A stretch of DNA of 59,357 nt, from positions 1-59,357 of the forward strand of contig DUBZ01000001.1 of assembly GCA_012960035.1 (NCBI GenBank). The letters are read 5' to 3'. The first letter of the stretch is position 1. Every line of letters begins with the position of its first letter. Source of the stretch: Myxococcales bacterium. Its GTDB lineage: Bacteria; Myxococcota_A; UBA9160; UBA4427. This document shows positions 20,480 through 28,917 of this stretch, piece by piece. The position numbers and the translations under genes are program-made. Under the pieces are notes generated by a model that made no database searches, was not told the origin of the DNA, and saw nothing but the letters and a program-made list of their open reading frames with translations.

Positions 20480-21004
20480 TTAGCCTGTCGGTGTAAGCAA
20501 GCGGATCACGTGGTCCACCGATGCATCAGCACGACGCAGTAGTTCGTCTATTTCAACGCCGCCCACCGGGTGTTCGATGGTTACGATTCTCGCGTTCTCC
20601 AGGCCGCATTGTCTTCCCGCCTGCGCGGCGAGGTCTGCGAAGTTTTCAGTTGCAAGAACGACGGTCGGTCGTCCCGCCCCTTCGAGGTGTACCGTGTCGT
20701 GGAGACTCCACGACGTGCAGGAGCCTCAATCCGCGGTTCCCGTCAGAACAATGTCGGCGTCTTTTATGATTCGATCGACTAGCTCTTCCTCGCATGGGGT
20801 CGCGGCAGTTTTCTTGCGTTCAAGTCCGACGAAGACCGCGCCGGTTCGTTCTGCCAAACGTTCGCCCACGCGACGCAAAAGAAACTCGGCACCGGGCTTG
20901 CCGTTGTCGAGTGCCAACACCCTCATGCCCGCCAATGCGTTCGGTGAAGGAGTCAAGCTCGTCATGGGGTGTCCCAGGTGTCCTTCGGGAGATTCAATTT
21001 GCAT
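20480..21004 (-). CDS. UGSC-family selenoprotein (in-frame TGA = Sec)
   Basis: The frame runs from ATG 21004 (AAGGAA site) to TAA 20480 with a single in-frame TGA at 20726-20728. Read through, it gives 174 residues with selenocysteine 93 in the motif T-A-D-U-G-S-C (U93, C96), a U-x2-C redox pair like thioredoxin C-x2-C. The 81 residues after the TGA are clean coding sequence (SWSLHDTVHLEG..., GRPTVVLATENFADLAAQAG). They contain the Rossmann-like strand-helix pattern of the UGSC family, known with Sec or Cys at this place. A SECIS-like hairpin follows the TGA directly. The gene sits in a coupled operon, 49 bp after its likely partner gene. The chemistry is unknown; a redox or reductive role is expected. 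Confidence 0.92.
20696..20728 (-). promoter_or_regulatory. Bacterial SECIS-type hairpin with UGA codon
   Basis: Counting U of UGA as +1, bases +15 to +21 (GUCGUGG) pair perfectly with +27 to +33 (CCACGAC), leaving AGUCU in the loop. G23 and U24 are thus apical and the run GUCU occupies +23 to +26, the same positions as in the E. coli fdhF SECIS as I recall it. The fdhF bulged U17 is absent; the stem here is fully paired. The stem lies at 20696-20714. This supports SelB-dependent Sec insertion. Confidence 0.88.
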
Positions 21005-21053
21005 GGCAGTTTCCTTTGCTGTCTTTTGCGTCGCCTGCGAGTGGGCGCAATCG

Positions 21054-22106
21054 TTACGATTCGATTTCTCTCGTAATACTTTGGGTCATCCCCCAACTTG
21101 GGATCACGCAGCTGTGTTTCCCCGCGCCGCCCGCGACCAACACGCGGATGTTGTCGGGGTGGTCGGTGATCGGCATCGCGTCGTCGTCGTGCAGTGCCTT
21201 GATCCAAGGCCGAAACTGAACAACGTTGAACGTGTTACGCACGAGGCCAACTGGAAGCCGGGCAGTTTCATAGAGATACGACTGCACGTCGCGTCTTGTC
21301 CAACCCGCCTGAGCGATGGTGGCCGCATGTTCTGGGCCAAGGATCACGAAGAATTCCGCCGACGAAACCGGCGCGTTATTCGAACCCAGTGTCGCCATGA
21401 CGCTCGCCGCTTTGTCGAGAATGGGTGCGGGTTCGTCACTTTCCATATCGTGGAAGTTGTGAGGGTTCTCTCCGCAAGTCACCGTGACCGAACTCGCTGC
21501 GCGCATCCCGAGGCTGCGCGGATAACTCTCCCACGGACTCTCGCCCTCGTTCTCGGCAATGCAATAGCTGTACTTCGCGGGTTGCCCCTGGGTTGATGCG
21601 TCGCCATCACCAGGCCGGGCTCCCGCGATGTGGATCAAGGCGAGTCGGACCGCTCTGCCAAGCGTTGCATTCGCACGGACACCTGGGCCAAAGGTGCCGA
21701 GTCCCGCATTGAAACCCAGGTTTTCGGTTGTCTCCCCATGAACGATCACGAGAGGCGCGCACGGATGAGTCGTCGCGTTGATGCCGCGCAAGTTGAAGTC
21801 AGGGTGCGCCATTGCGCGCACGGCAGTCGCGAGCACCGGCAAAACGCCGGGGCGGCAACCTGCGAGCACCGCGTTTACCGCAAGTGCGCGACGCGTCACT
21901 TCTCCGTTGCGCGGCGGCAAGGTTGCGATGACTTCATCGGCGAAGCGCCCGCCGGTTGATTTGTTGCCGCCAAGCATGGCATCTACACGATCTTTGGTTG
22001 GGGGGACTAGCGGTAGGCCATCTCCCCAGCCTCGTCGTTCGAACAAGTCAAACATTTCTTCTGGGGAACCGGTTGCAAGTTCAAGAGCTTCATCGTGCAT
22101 CATCAT
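21054..22106 (-). CDS. 'DGLPLVPPT' protein, UGSC-associated
   Basis: A 350-residue soluble protein, read from the first of three Met codons (22106), which overlaps the amidohydrolase stop by 4 bp (ATGA). It opens FERRGWGDGLPLVPPT (DGLP at 29-32), followed by VNAVLAGCRPGVLPV, INATTHPCAPLVIVHG, RANATLGRAVRLALIHIAGA and QPAKYSYCIAENE. I recognise this conserved pattern from an uncharacterised family often found with or fused to UGSC proteins. Several conserved Cys (in AGCRP, HPCAP, TCGEN, HSCVIP) could work with the selenoprotein. No biochemical role is established. It ends 49 bp before the selenoprotein start. Confidence 0.75.
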   Translation of the reverse strand: MMMHDEALELATGSPEEMFDLFERRGWGDGLPLVPPTKDRVDAMLGGNKSTGGRFADEVIATLPPRNGEVTRRALAVNAVLAGCRPGVLPVLATAVRAMAHPDFNLRGINATTHPCAPLVIVHGETTENLGFNAGLGTFGPGVRANATLGRAVRLALIHIAGARPGDGDASTQGQPAKYSYCIAENEGESPWESYPRSLGMRAASSVTVTCGENPHNFHDMESDEPAPILDKAASVMATLGSNNAPVSSAEFFVILGPEHAATIAQAGWTRRDVQSYLYETARLPVGLVRNTFNVVQFRPWIKALHDDDAMPITDHPDNIRVLVAGGAGKHSCVIPSWGMTQSITREIES

Positions 22107-23851
22107 CGCGTCGCTCCGGTGTGAAGGTGCGTGCCCACCGGACGAACAAGCTGGCCGGGTAGAGCTGCCTGCAACTTTCCGTTCAACACGATCGGCTCGC
22201 CGTTGACAATCGTCGCCATAAAGCCGCGTGGCCGAGCGCTGTATCGTCCTTCGCCGCCGGGCAAGTCGTAGACCATGCGCTTGGTTCCAGGGCCAACGGT
22301 CTCTGGATCGAAGATCATGATGTCGGCAGCGTATCCGGGCAGGATTGCGCCACGCCCCGCGAAGCCCGCCAGCGCCGCGGGGACTTGGGTCAGCTGGCGA
22401 ATGCCTTCTTCCAAAGTCCATTCGCCGCGATCGAGCACCCAGGAGCGCAGGAAGTAGCTCGACCAATCTGCTCCGTCATCTCGGTCGAGGTGCGCGCCTC
22501 CGTCAGATACGCCCATCAACATTGAAGGGTGTTTCATGCTTTCGCGGACAGCCTCTTCCCACGCCGCGGTTTTGTTCTCCCAGCGAAACTTCATCTTCAA
22601 CTCTTCTGCGAGGGCAAGGTCGAGCATCGCGTCTGCAGGGTGTTTGTTTAGTTCGCTGGCGATGTCGAGAATGGACCGACGCAGAAAACGTTCGTGTTCG
22701 GGGCGGGTGACCTCGTCTACGAATGTCACGTCCCAGTGCGGTGGGGGCAGCGTCGAGCCGGCATCCGGGTCGCGATTGGGCTGATCCACCGCGGGTCGCA
22801 TGCGATCGCGAGCCTCTGGATCTCGAAGCCGCTTGAGTTTGTTTTCATGAGAGAGATCCATGAACTCGTGCCAGGGGAAGACGCCTGCATAAAGAGACGA
22901 ACCTGCGTCCAAGTCGATGGGGCGATCGAAGGGGTGATTGCGTAGGAGCGAAAAGATGGCCGCGCCTTGCGAGGCAGCACGATCGAAGAACGCTTTGGCT
23001 TGTCCCCATGCTGCGTTGGGCGCATCGACTTTGTCGCGCCCCCCGACGCCTTGAATCACGATCGGAAGGCGGCTCCGAATGCCGAGCTCGATCAGGAGGT
23101 CTTCGTCTTCACGATTGAGTCCGCCGATTACACTTTTGGGCAGGTACGAAATACTCCCGCCACCGGCAAGCCCGGCGGCTTCGACCAACGTCGCAAGTTC
23201 TTCGCGCGATGAAAAGCGACTTGGAATAGGGCGATCATCGCCGTCGAGTTGAGTCGGGACATGGGACGACGAAAACCCCGCGGCGCCGGCCCGCATCGCT
23301 TCGCGAACCAGGGCCGACATCTCTTCAACTTCTTGAGAGGTTGCTTCGCGCTGTGAGCCGTCGGCTCCCATGACGTAGCGGCGCAAACTCGAATGGCCGA
23401 TGTAGCAGGCGAGGTTCACGCCCAGGTTTGCGCTACGCGCTGCGAGATATTCAGGGAAGGTCTCGAAGTCCCACTTCACACCGTCGAGGGCGACTTCTGC
23501 CATTCCTTCGACTTTGGCGAAGAGGGCTTGGGTGTAGTCGCGTGCATCTTTGCGCGTCGGCGCGATCGAAAAACCGCAATTGCCAGCGACCACAGTTGTG
23601 ACGCCGTGGTAGCAAGACGACGTCGCATACGGATCGGATGTCAATTGCGGATCGTAGTGGGTGTGAAGGTCAATAATTCCGGGGGCGACAATATGGCCAT
23701 CGGCATTGATGACCTGCGAAGCATCTTCGGCGTTGGGGATGTGACCGACCGCGGCGATCATTCCATTCGCAACCGCGACATCGGCACGCCGCCGAGCGAG
23801 TCCGGTTCCGTCGGCCACAATGCCGCCGCGGATCACGAGGTCGTAACTCAT
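22103..23851 (-). CDS. D-aminoacylase-type amidohydrolase
   Basis: A 582-residue amidohydrolase-3 family protein resembling N-acyl-D-amino-acid deacylase. It begins MSYDLVIRGGIVADGTG (the typical small beta-sandwich strand). It carries the HxH metal pair DLHTH (H63, H65), the D-aminoacylase Cys in VAGNCGF (C92), CYIGHSSLRRYVMG, and a C-terminal GGAHLDRDDGADW Asp motif. Related enzymes hydrolyse N-acyl-D-amino acids or ring amides; the name is by family, not substrate. Its ATG overlaps the MarR stop by 4 bp and its stop overlaps the next ATG, so it is fully coupled. A cytoplasmic location is expected. Confidence 0.88.
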   Translation of the reverse strand: MSYDLVIRGGIVADGTGLARRRADVAVANGMIAAVGHIPNAEDASQVINADGHIVAPGIIDLHTHYDPQLTSDPYATSSCYHGVTTVVAGNCGFSIAPTRKDARDYTQALFAKVEGMAEVALDGVKWDFETFPEYLAARSANLGVNLACYIGHSSLRRYVMGADGSQREATSQEVEEMSALVREAMRAGAAGFSSSHVPTQLDGDDRPIPSRFSSREELATLVEAAGLAGGGSISYLPKSVIGGLNREDEDLLIELGIRSRLPIVIQGVGGRDKVDAPNAAWGQAKAFFDRAASQGAAIFSLLRNHPFDRPIDLDAGSSLYAGVFPWHEFMDLSHENKLKRLRDPEARDRMRPAVDQPNRDPDAGSTLPPPHWDVTFVDEVTRPEHERFLRRSILDIASELNKHPADAMLDLALAEELKMKFRWENKTAAWEEAVRESMKHPSMLMGVSDGGAHLDRDDGADWSSYFLRSWVLDRGEWTLEEGIRQLTQVPAALAGFAGRGAILPGYAADIMIFDPETVGPGTKRMVYDLPGGEGRYSARPRGFMATIVNGEPIVLNGKLQAALPGQLVRPVGTHLHTGATR

Positions 23852-24348
23852 CGTGCCGAACCGGTTTCAAAAGCGTCGAGGAGTCGGGTGAGGGCGGTGT
23901 CTGCCTCAGCTAAAGCTCTAGGCGAAAGCGGGCTGAACAACTCTTGGGTCGCGACAAGATATGCTTTGAAGATTTGATCCTGTACATCAAGACCCGCAGG
24001 GGTTAGCGATGCCAACGATCCGCGGCCATCGTGTGGATCCTTCGTTCGTTCTACGAGCCCGCGAAGTTCGAGGTTCTTCAGGCTCTTCGTCATCCCTCCC
24101 GAAGATCGTTGGAGGCCGCTGTAGAGTTTGCTTGGCGAAAGTTGGTACGGAGTGCCGGCCCGGCGCAGCGCCGCAAGCACCGCATACTCACCGGTCGAAA
24201 CCCCAAATGGCGCGACGATTTCCTGTTGAAAGGTGTCGATGAGCACGCTGAGCTGCGCAAGCCGGGTCATCGGGGCAAGCACCGTGGTGTCGAGATCCGC
24301 GTACTCGTTCTTCCAGGCAGCCGATAGATCTTCGAGCCAACTCATCAT
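23848..24348 (-). CDS. MarR-family regulator of the selenoprotein operon
   Basis: A 166-residue winged-helix protein. ATG 24348 is chosen for its GAGGAG site; an in-frame start 27 codons upstream lacks one. The MarR domain shows GVSTGEYAVLAALRRAG (helix 2), LSPSKLYSGLQRSSGGMTKSLKNLELRGL (recognition helix) and the wing VERTKDPHDGRGSLASLTPAG. As first gene of the operon, with a perfect 18-bp palindrome 62 bp upstream of its start, it probably represses its own transcript until a pathway ligand binds. This is standard for MarR proteins but is inference here. Confidence 0.92.
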   Translation of the reverse strand: MMSWLEDLSAAWKNEYADLDTTVLAPMTRLAQLSVLIDTFQQEIVAPFGVSTGEYAVLAALRRAGTPYQLSPSKLYSGLQRSSGGMTKSLKNLELRGLVERTKDPHDGRGSLASLTPAGLDVQDQIFKAYLVATQELFSPLSPRALAEADTALTRLLDAFETGSAR

Positions 24349-24409
24349 TCGCTCCTCGCCGGGTCCAACGTCTGGAACCCCACACCGTGCTTCGATCGGT
24401 ATTCTGCGC

Positions 24410-24427
24410 GCCAGAAAGCTTTCTGGC
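24410..24427. promoter_or_regulatory. Perfect palindrome, probable MarR operator
   Basis: GCCAGAAAGCTTTCTGGC is an 18-bp perfect palindrome located 62 bp upstream of the MarR start codon. Size and position fit a MarR dimer site overlapping the operon promoter. Confidence 0.65.
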
Positions 24428-24634
24428 AAGGTGTTTTTACGAGGAACTGCCCTCTATTGTGTGCTGATCGGATGGGTCAAGCTCGGCCGGGATCAAGCGC
24501 AGTCCCACTCACGGGGCTCGAGCGCGATCCAATATAAAACGCGGTGAGCTTGTTGCCGACTCGACTACGAAATGATCCTGTGCCTGCAAGCCGGATGACG
24601 TCGAGTCGAAAGACGATAGCGAGATCCATCAAAT

Positions 24635-25051
24635 CTACTGTTTGGTGAGGTCCTCGGTCAGCGCCTTGACCGTCATAAGAACCTTTGTCCGATGACCCTT
24701 CATGACCGCGCTGAACAGCGTACCGGTTACGCGGACGCGTTGATCGATGAGTTTCATGGACTGTCCCAACGGCACGACGAGTTGAAGCTCCTTCACTCCG
24801 GTTTGGGTCCGCGAGTTGAATGTGCTCTCGTGGTTGCCCTTCACACAGATAGGCTCGTCGAGCTGCAAAAACAGCACCCGCTCTGCGAAGTCGCCTTTGG
24901 CAATACTCAAGTAGCCGGGGGGGCCAGGAAGTGATTTCGACACGAAAACGCCCTTCAACAAAACCGAGACGGGTTCGAATTTTAAACAACGCGCCGACGC
25001 CAACGTTGGAGTCAATCCAAGAAGGACCACCACCAAAAGAAGATGTTTCAT
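24635..25051 (-). CDS. Exported DUF4431-like protein
   Basis: A 138-residue protein read from ATG 25051 (MKHLLLVVVLLGLTPTLASA signal peptide, cleavage after about residue 20). The mature part begins RCLKFEPVSVLLKGVF and continues with FLQLDEPICVKGN and LVVPLGQSMKLIDQRVRVTGTLFSA, matching the C-x2-(Y/F)-EP...L-x-G and 'RVTGTLF' patterns of DUF4431 proteins. It is periplasmic and small, with no known activity. Its ATG overlaps the stop of an upstream frame (TGATG), hinting at coupling. It is not part of the MarR operon, which starts 290 bp further along. Confidence 0.8.
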   Translation of the reverse strand: MKHLLLVVVLLGLTPTLASARCLKFEPVSVLLKGVFVSKSLPGPPGYLSIAKGDFAERVLFLQLDEPICVKGNHESTFNSRTQTGVKELQLVVPLGQSMKLIDQRVRVTGTLFSAVMKGHRTKVLMTVKALTEDLTKQ

Positions 25052-25554
25052 CAATCGCCTCCCCACTCCTGTGAATTCTCGAATAAAGGTACCGAAAGTC
25101 GAGGCATGGGTGGGGCGTTGGCGTCGATTACTGCAGGTCGCACGAGCATCCAATAAAATCTCCCATCACAAGCAACTTTGGTCAGGGTTTTAAACGAGGA
25201 GTAGTGAGCGTCTTCCAGGTTTTCTGATCGTCGGAGCGGGGAAATCAATAGATCGTTGGGGAGGCGTCTCCCGGGTACCTCTGTGACTCCGATGTACCCA
25301 CTGAAATCGATCGCGTGTGACCGGGCGCAAAGGCGATCGCGCTGCTGCGCGATCCCGTGGGACGGTGGCGCAAGGCCCGAGGCGAGGGCGCGCTTCGAGG
25401 ACTGCGCTCGAAGAAGCGCGATGTAAAACCCAAGGCGCACGATCCACGAGTCTCCAGCGAAAGCAGATTCCCGAGCCCGGCACGGGTGTGACGTTTGCCC
25501 TCGGGTCGGTATCGCCACGGTGGCTGATTCGTAGGGCGCGTGGGTGTGAAGCAC
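25051..25554 (-). CDS. Possible hypothetical protein upstream of DUF4431 gene
   Basis: The last 85 or so residues look coding (IGVTEVPGRRLPNDLLIS, then DAHYSSFKTL and RFYWMLVRPAVIDAN). The TGATG overlap with the next gene supports translation up to that point. The N-terminal half is Arg/Ser/Pro-rich and the start is uncertain, so the gene may begin later than 25554 or be a remnant. No family recognised. It fills most of the 25052-25747 gap. Confidence 0.35.
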   Translation of the reverse strand: MLHTHAPYESATVAIPTRGQTSHPCRARESAFAGDSWIVRLGFYIALLRAQSSKRALASGLAPPSHGIAQQRDRLCARSHAIDFSGYIGVTEVPGRRLPNDLLISPLRRSENLEDAHYSSFKTLTKVACDGRFYWMLVRPAVIDANAPPMPRLSVPLFENSQEWGGD

Positions 25555-25747
25555 GCATTCACTTCTGGAACCCGCCCTGGGAGGCTAAGATGCGGCGCCA
25601 TTTCGCATCAAATTATTCCCCGCCATTGGAGCGCGCTCAATGCCAAAGGCCATCTTACTCATCGTGGGTCCAACCGTGCTCTACATCACGTTGGGCGTAC
25701 TTCGACGTGCCTTGTTTTAAGGGCGATAGGGAGACTGGGTAGAGCCG

Positions 25748-26260
25748 ATGCCTCGACTCACCAAAATTACCGAGCTCTCGACGATCGATCAGTTGATCAT
25801 CGGCATCTTGGTCCTGTTCTTATTCGTCTTCGCGTTCGAGTTGTTTCTCGTTGTGCCGTGCGGCGGGTGGGAAAACCTTGAAGGCTGCAACGGCGCCTCG
25901 GCCGACGCGGCCAAAGCGGCCTGGCAGGGCTACTACGAAATTGATCCGTACTGGGGTGTCATGCCCGACTGGTACGCGAACATCATGAACGCCCAAGACC
26001 TGATCTACAACCCGTTCTGGTCGCTCGCGTTGTTCATGTTTCTGACGAACCGGCAAGACACACCCTGGTTCCGCACCGCGATGATTCTTGTTGCGACCGC
26101 GACGATGACGACATCGCTTCTGGTGTTTGCAACCCAGTTTGTTCATCCCGATGTGACGACCTTTATGAAGATCGCGCTACTCCAGGTGAATGGTCCTTGG
26201 GTTATGGCTCCGATGCTCTTTATCTATCGGATGCACCGGGCTGGCTCTACGGCTAGTTGA
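25748..26260 (+). CDS. Four-helix membrane protein, possibly EXPERA-like
   Basis: A 170-residue integral membrane protein with four hydrophobic helices: about 16-36, 90-103, 110-126 and 137-160. A conserved-looking loop lies between helices 1 and 2 (YYEIDPYWGVMPDWY, then AQDLIYNPFWSLALF). The layout and acidic/aromatic loop recall EXPERA/emopamil-binding-type sterol isomerase relatives, but I could not confirm the family. It is the first gene of a plus-strand set, with the P450 starting 15 bp after its stop; a role in lipophilic-substrate metabolism would fit. The call is moderate for the gene, low for the family. Confidence 0.7.
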   Translation: MPRLTKITELSTIDQLIIGILVLFLFVFAFELFLVVPCGGWENLEGCNGASADAAKAAWQGYYEIDPYWGVMPDWYANIMNAQDLIYNPFWSLALFMFLTNRQDTPWFRTAMILVATATMTTSLLVFATQFVHPDVTTFMKIALLQVNGPWVMAPMLFIYRMHRAGSTAS

Positions 26261-26275
26261 ACACGGAGACGTCGA

Positions 26276-27649
26276 ATGGGCAACGCAAGTCCGCATGGCG
26301 AACAAAGATCTGCTGAGCTGAACTTGCCGCCCGGGCCTAGTTACCCGACGCCCTTTCATTACTTCAAAGAGTTGAAGGCCGGTCCGCTCGAGTTTTACCG
26401 CGGCTTAATCGAAGAGTACGGTGACATCGCGTGCGTCAAGATGTGGCCGCGGTGTCAGGTGGTTGTCGCCCATCCTCGGCATTTTCGACACGTCTTGATC
26501 AATGAGATCGAGCGCTATCCGAAGGGGATCACGTTCGCCCGCCGCAAGGACATCGGTGGCGAGGGGCTCTTCTTCAGCGAGGGGAACCTTTGGAAGACGC
26601 AACGGCGAATGATGATGCCCTCATTTCGTCGCAGCGCGCTTGTCGATCTCATTCCTCACATGACCATCGGCGCGAACGCATTTGTCGAACGCATGGAGAA
26701 GCGCATCGGCGAGCCCGCGTTCAATATCGCGCCCGACACGGCGAAGGTCGCGATGGACGTTGCGTGTCGCGCCTTCTTTGGTAGCGACATCCTTGACCGC
26801 GCCCAAGCGCTTCACGAAGCGCTCTGGGCATCAAGCCAGTACACGGGCTACGTCTCAACCAACCCGTTGGCTCCGCCGCTTTGGTTTCCCACGAAGCGAA
26901 ACCGACAAGCCCGCGGCGCACTCAAGACAATGTATGGCGCCATCGACGAACTCATCGCCGAGAACCGCGCCCGGGGAGACGAGGACAACGTTCTCGCGCG
27001 TCTCAATGCCAACGTCGCAGATGGGCAGATGACAGAGCAACAACTTCGATACGAAATGTGGACGCTGCTGAATGCAGGGCACGAGACCACAGCGACCACG
27101 CTGGCATTTGCTTTCGCACTGCTGAGCGAAAACCCGCAAGCGCGCGAACGCGTCGAGCAAGAGGCGGCCACGCTGGGGAGTAGGCCAGTGACACATGAAG
27201 GTCTCTCGTCTCTAGAGTTCACCCAGCGCGTCGTCCGCGAAACCCTGCGCCTGTTCCCACCGGCGTGGGGGACGGGGCGCGAGTGCGTCGAAGAGGACGT
27301 GATCGATGGCTACCGAATTCCCGCAAAGTCGATTCTGACGACCCTCTTCTATGTGGCGCAAAAGAATCCGGTTTACTGGGATGAGCCGGAACGTTTTGAT
27401 CCCGATCGCTTCCTTCCGGAACGTTCGGTAGATCGTCCCGCCGAGTCCTGGTGTCCATTTGGGCTTGGGGGAAGAAGTTGTATTGGGGAGGACTTCGCGT
27501 TGATGGAAGCTACGATCATTCTCGCTAGCGTGGCACAGCGCATTGAACTTCGTCTCGAACCCGGCGCCCCTGTCGAGGGCCAAGTGTTCGGGATCGGTCC
27601 GCTGCGTCCGGCTCGCGGAATTTCGATGACGGTGCACAGACGCGCCTAG
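26276..27649 (+). CDS. Cytochrome P450, CYP102/CYP4-like shape
   Basis: A 457-residue P450 of the eukaryote-like bacterial type. It has the proline-rich N-terminus LNLPPGPSYP, I-helix LLNAGHETTATT, K-helix RETLR, the PERF motif DEPERFDPDRF and the haem loop FGLGGRSCIG with the Cys ligand at residue 402. No fused reductase is present. Members of this class hydroxylate fatty acids, sterols or terpenoids. It lies between a four-helix membrane protein and an old-yellow-enzyme-type reductase on the same strand, so these may act in sequence. The substrate is not known. Confidence 0.94.
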   Translation: MGNASPHGEQRSAELNLPPGPSYPTPFHYFKELKAGPLEFYRGLIEEYGDIACVKMWPRCQVVVAHPRHFRHVLINEIERYPKGITFARRKDIGGEGLFFSEGNLWKTQRRMMMPSFRRSALVDLIPHMTIGANAFVERMEKRIGEPAFNIAPDTAKVAMDVACRAFFGSDILDRAQALHEALWASSQYTGYVSTNPLAPPLWFPTKRNRQARGALKTMYGAIDELIAENRARGDEDNVLARLNANVADGQMTEQQLRYEMWTLLNAGHETTATTLAFAFALLSENPQARERVEQEAATLGSRPVTHEGLSSLEFTQRVVRETLRLFPPAWGTGRECVEEDVIDGYRIPAKSILTTLFYVAQKNPVYWDEPERFDPDRFLPERSVDRPAESWCPFGLGGRSCIGEDFALMEATIILASVAQRIELRLEPGAPVEGQVFGIGPLRPARGISMTVHRRA

Positions 27650-27717
27650 CAGGGTCGGATGCACTTTAGACGAGACTCGCAATCTCAACGTCGCAGTGAA
27701 ACCAGGAGACCACCAAC

Positions 27718-28896
27718 ATGTCTGATAGTCCCGACCCCTTTGCTCAATCCCGACTCGGCCCTGTCACGTTGCGCAACCGCATCATTCGAGCCGCCACCTT
27801 CGAAGGAATGACGGGAGACCAGTGCGTAAGCGATCGGCTGATCGCGTTTCACCGCGCGGCTGCCCGCGGTGGCGTCGGCATGACGACGATGGCCTTTTGT
27901 GCCGTGTCGCCCGATGGTGCGGGAACACCTAACGAGTTGGTCCTGACGAAGTCTGCGTTGCCCGGGCTCCGTGAATTGGCCGAAGCGGTGCACGCAGAAG
28001 GCGCGGCGGTTTCCGCGCAGATTGGCCACGCGGGTGCCGTCGCTGCGGCTGCGGGGCTTCCCGCGATTGCTCCATCCAAAACGTTCAGTCCACTTGCCAT
28101 GAAGAGAACAAAGGAAGCGAGCGCCGCGGACATTGAGCGGATCACGAACGACTTCATCGCGGGCGCGAAACTACTCTTGGAAGCGGGTTTTGACGCGGTT
28201 GAAATCCATCTAGGCCACGGATACCTACTGAGTGAATTTCTTTCGCCCTCGCTGAACCGCCGCAAAGATCAATGGGGTGGCTCGCTTGAGAACCGAGCAC
28301 GTTTCGCTCGGGACGTTGTAAAGGCGGTCCGGGAAGCCGTCGGTGATCGCATGGCGGTCCTCGCCAAGCTCAATATGTCGGACGGCGTTCCCGGCGGGCT
28401 TTGGGTCGACGAAAGCATTCAGGTTGCCCGCTTACTCGAAGCGGACGGCGCGCTCGACGCGCTCGAACTCACTGGGGGTAGCTCGCTTCAGAACCCGATG
28501 TACTTGTTTCGAGGAGAGGCACCGATCCACGAAATGGGAGATTCGATGCCCAAGGCCGTGGCGATCGGTCTCAAACTGTTCGGACGCTTTTTCTTTAAGT
28601 CGTATCCATTCGAAGAGGCGTACTTCCGCTCCTATGCCCGCCAGTTTCGTGCGGCGCTCGACATGCCGCTGATCCTTTTGGGTGGCATCAACAAACGAGA
28701 GACGATTGATCAGGCCATGAAAGAGGGTTTTGAGTTTGTTGCGATGGGACGTGGGCTTCTCCGAGATCCAGGCCTCGTGAACGCGATGGCCAAGGGAGAG
28801 TCGGAAGAATCTTTGTGCGTGCACTGCAATAAATGCATGGCCACGATCTATGCCGGGACACATTGCGTCCTTGTCGACGAAGCGCATCGCGTCTAG
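27718..28896 (+). CDS. NADH:flavin oxidoreductase, old yellow enzyme family
   Basis: A 392-residue FMN-binding TIM-barrel enzyme. Motifs: LRNRIIRAATFEGM at the N-terminus, QIGHAGAVA, the catalytic-region GFDAVEIHLGHGYLLSEFLSP, NRRKDQWGGSLENRARF and a C-terminal MGRGLLRDPGL. Three Cys near the end (CVHCNKC) recall the Fe-S ligands of 2,4-dienoyl-CoA-reductase-type members, but the following domain is absent, so the cluster may not form. Such enzymes reduce activated C=C bonds. It begins 68 bp after the P450 with an AGGAG site and is followed by the DUF1214 lipoprotein 21 bp on. Confidence 0.92.
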   Translation: MSDSPDPFAQSRLGPVTLRNRIIRAATFEGMTGDQCVSDRLIAFHRAAARGGVGMTTMAFCAVSPDGAGTPNELVLTKSALPGLRELAEAVHAEGAAVSAQIGHAGAVAAAAGLPAIAPSKTFSPLAMKRTKEASAADIERITNDFIAGAKLLLEAGFDAVEIHLGHGYLLSEFLSPSLNRRKDQWGGSLENRARFARDVVKAVREAVGDRMAVLAKLNMSDGVPGGLWVDESIQVARLLEADGALDALELTGGSSLQNPMYLFRGEAPIHEMGDSMPKAVAIGLKLFGRFFFKSYPFEEAYFRSYARQFRAALDMPLILLGGINKRETIDQAMKEGFEFVAMGRGLLRDPGLVNAMAKGESEESLCVHCNKCMATIYAGTHCVLVDEAHRV

Positions 28897-28917
28897 CCAA
28901 GCTAAGGGAAGGAAGCG

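Noticed and set aside
20726..20728. TGA as a nonsense mutation or sequencing error
   Set aside because: Less likely than Sec, because hairpin position and motif both match selenocysteine use, but not excluded without the genome's sel genes.
20726..21004. Reading this as a complete 92-residue protein ending at TGA
   Set aside because: Coding sequence continues in the same frame for 81 codons, the U-G-S-C motif spans the TGA, and a SECIS-like hairpin follows.
24477..24989. 170-codon minus-strand frame
   Set aside because: Overlaps the DUF4431 gene in another frame; Arg/Ser-rich.
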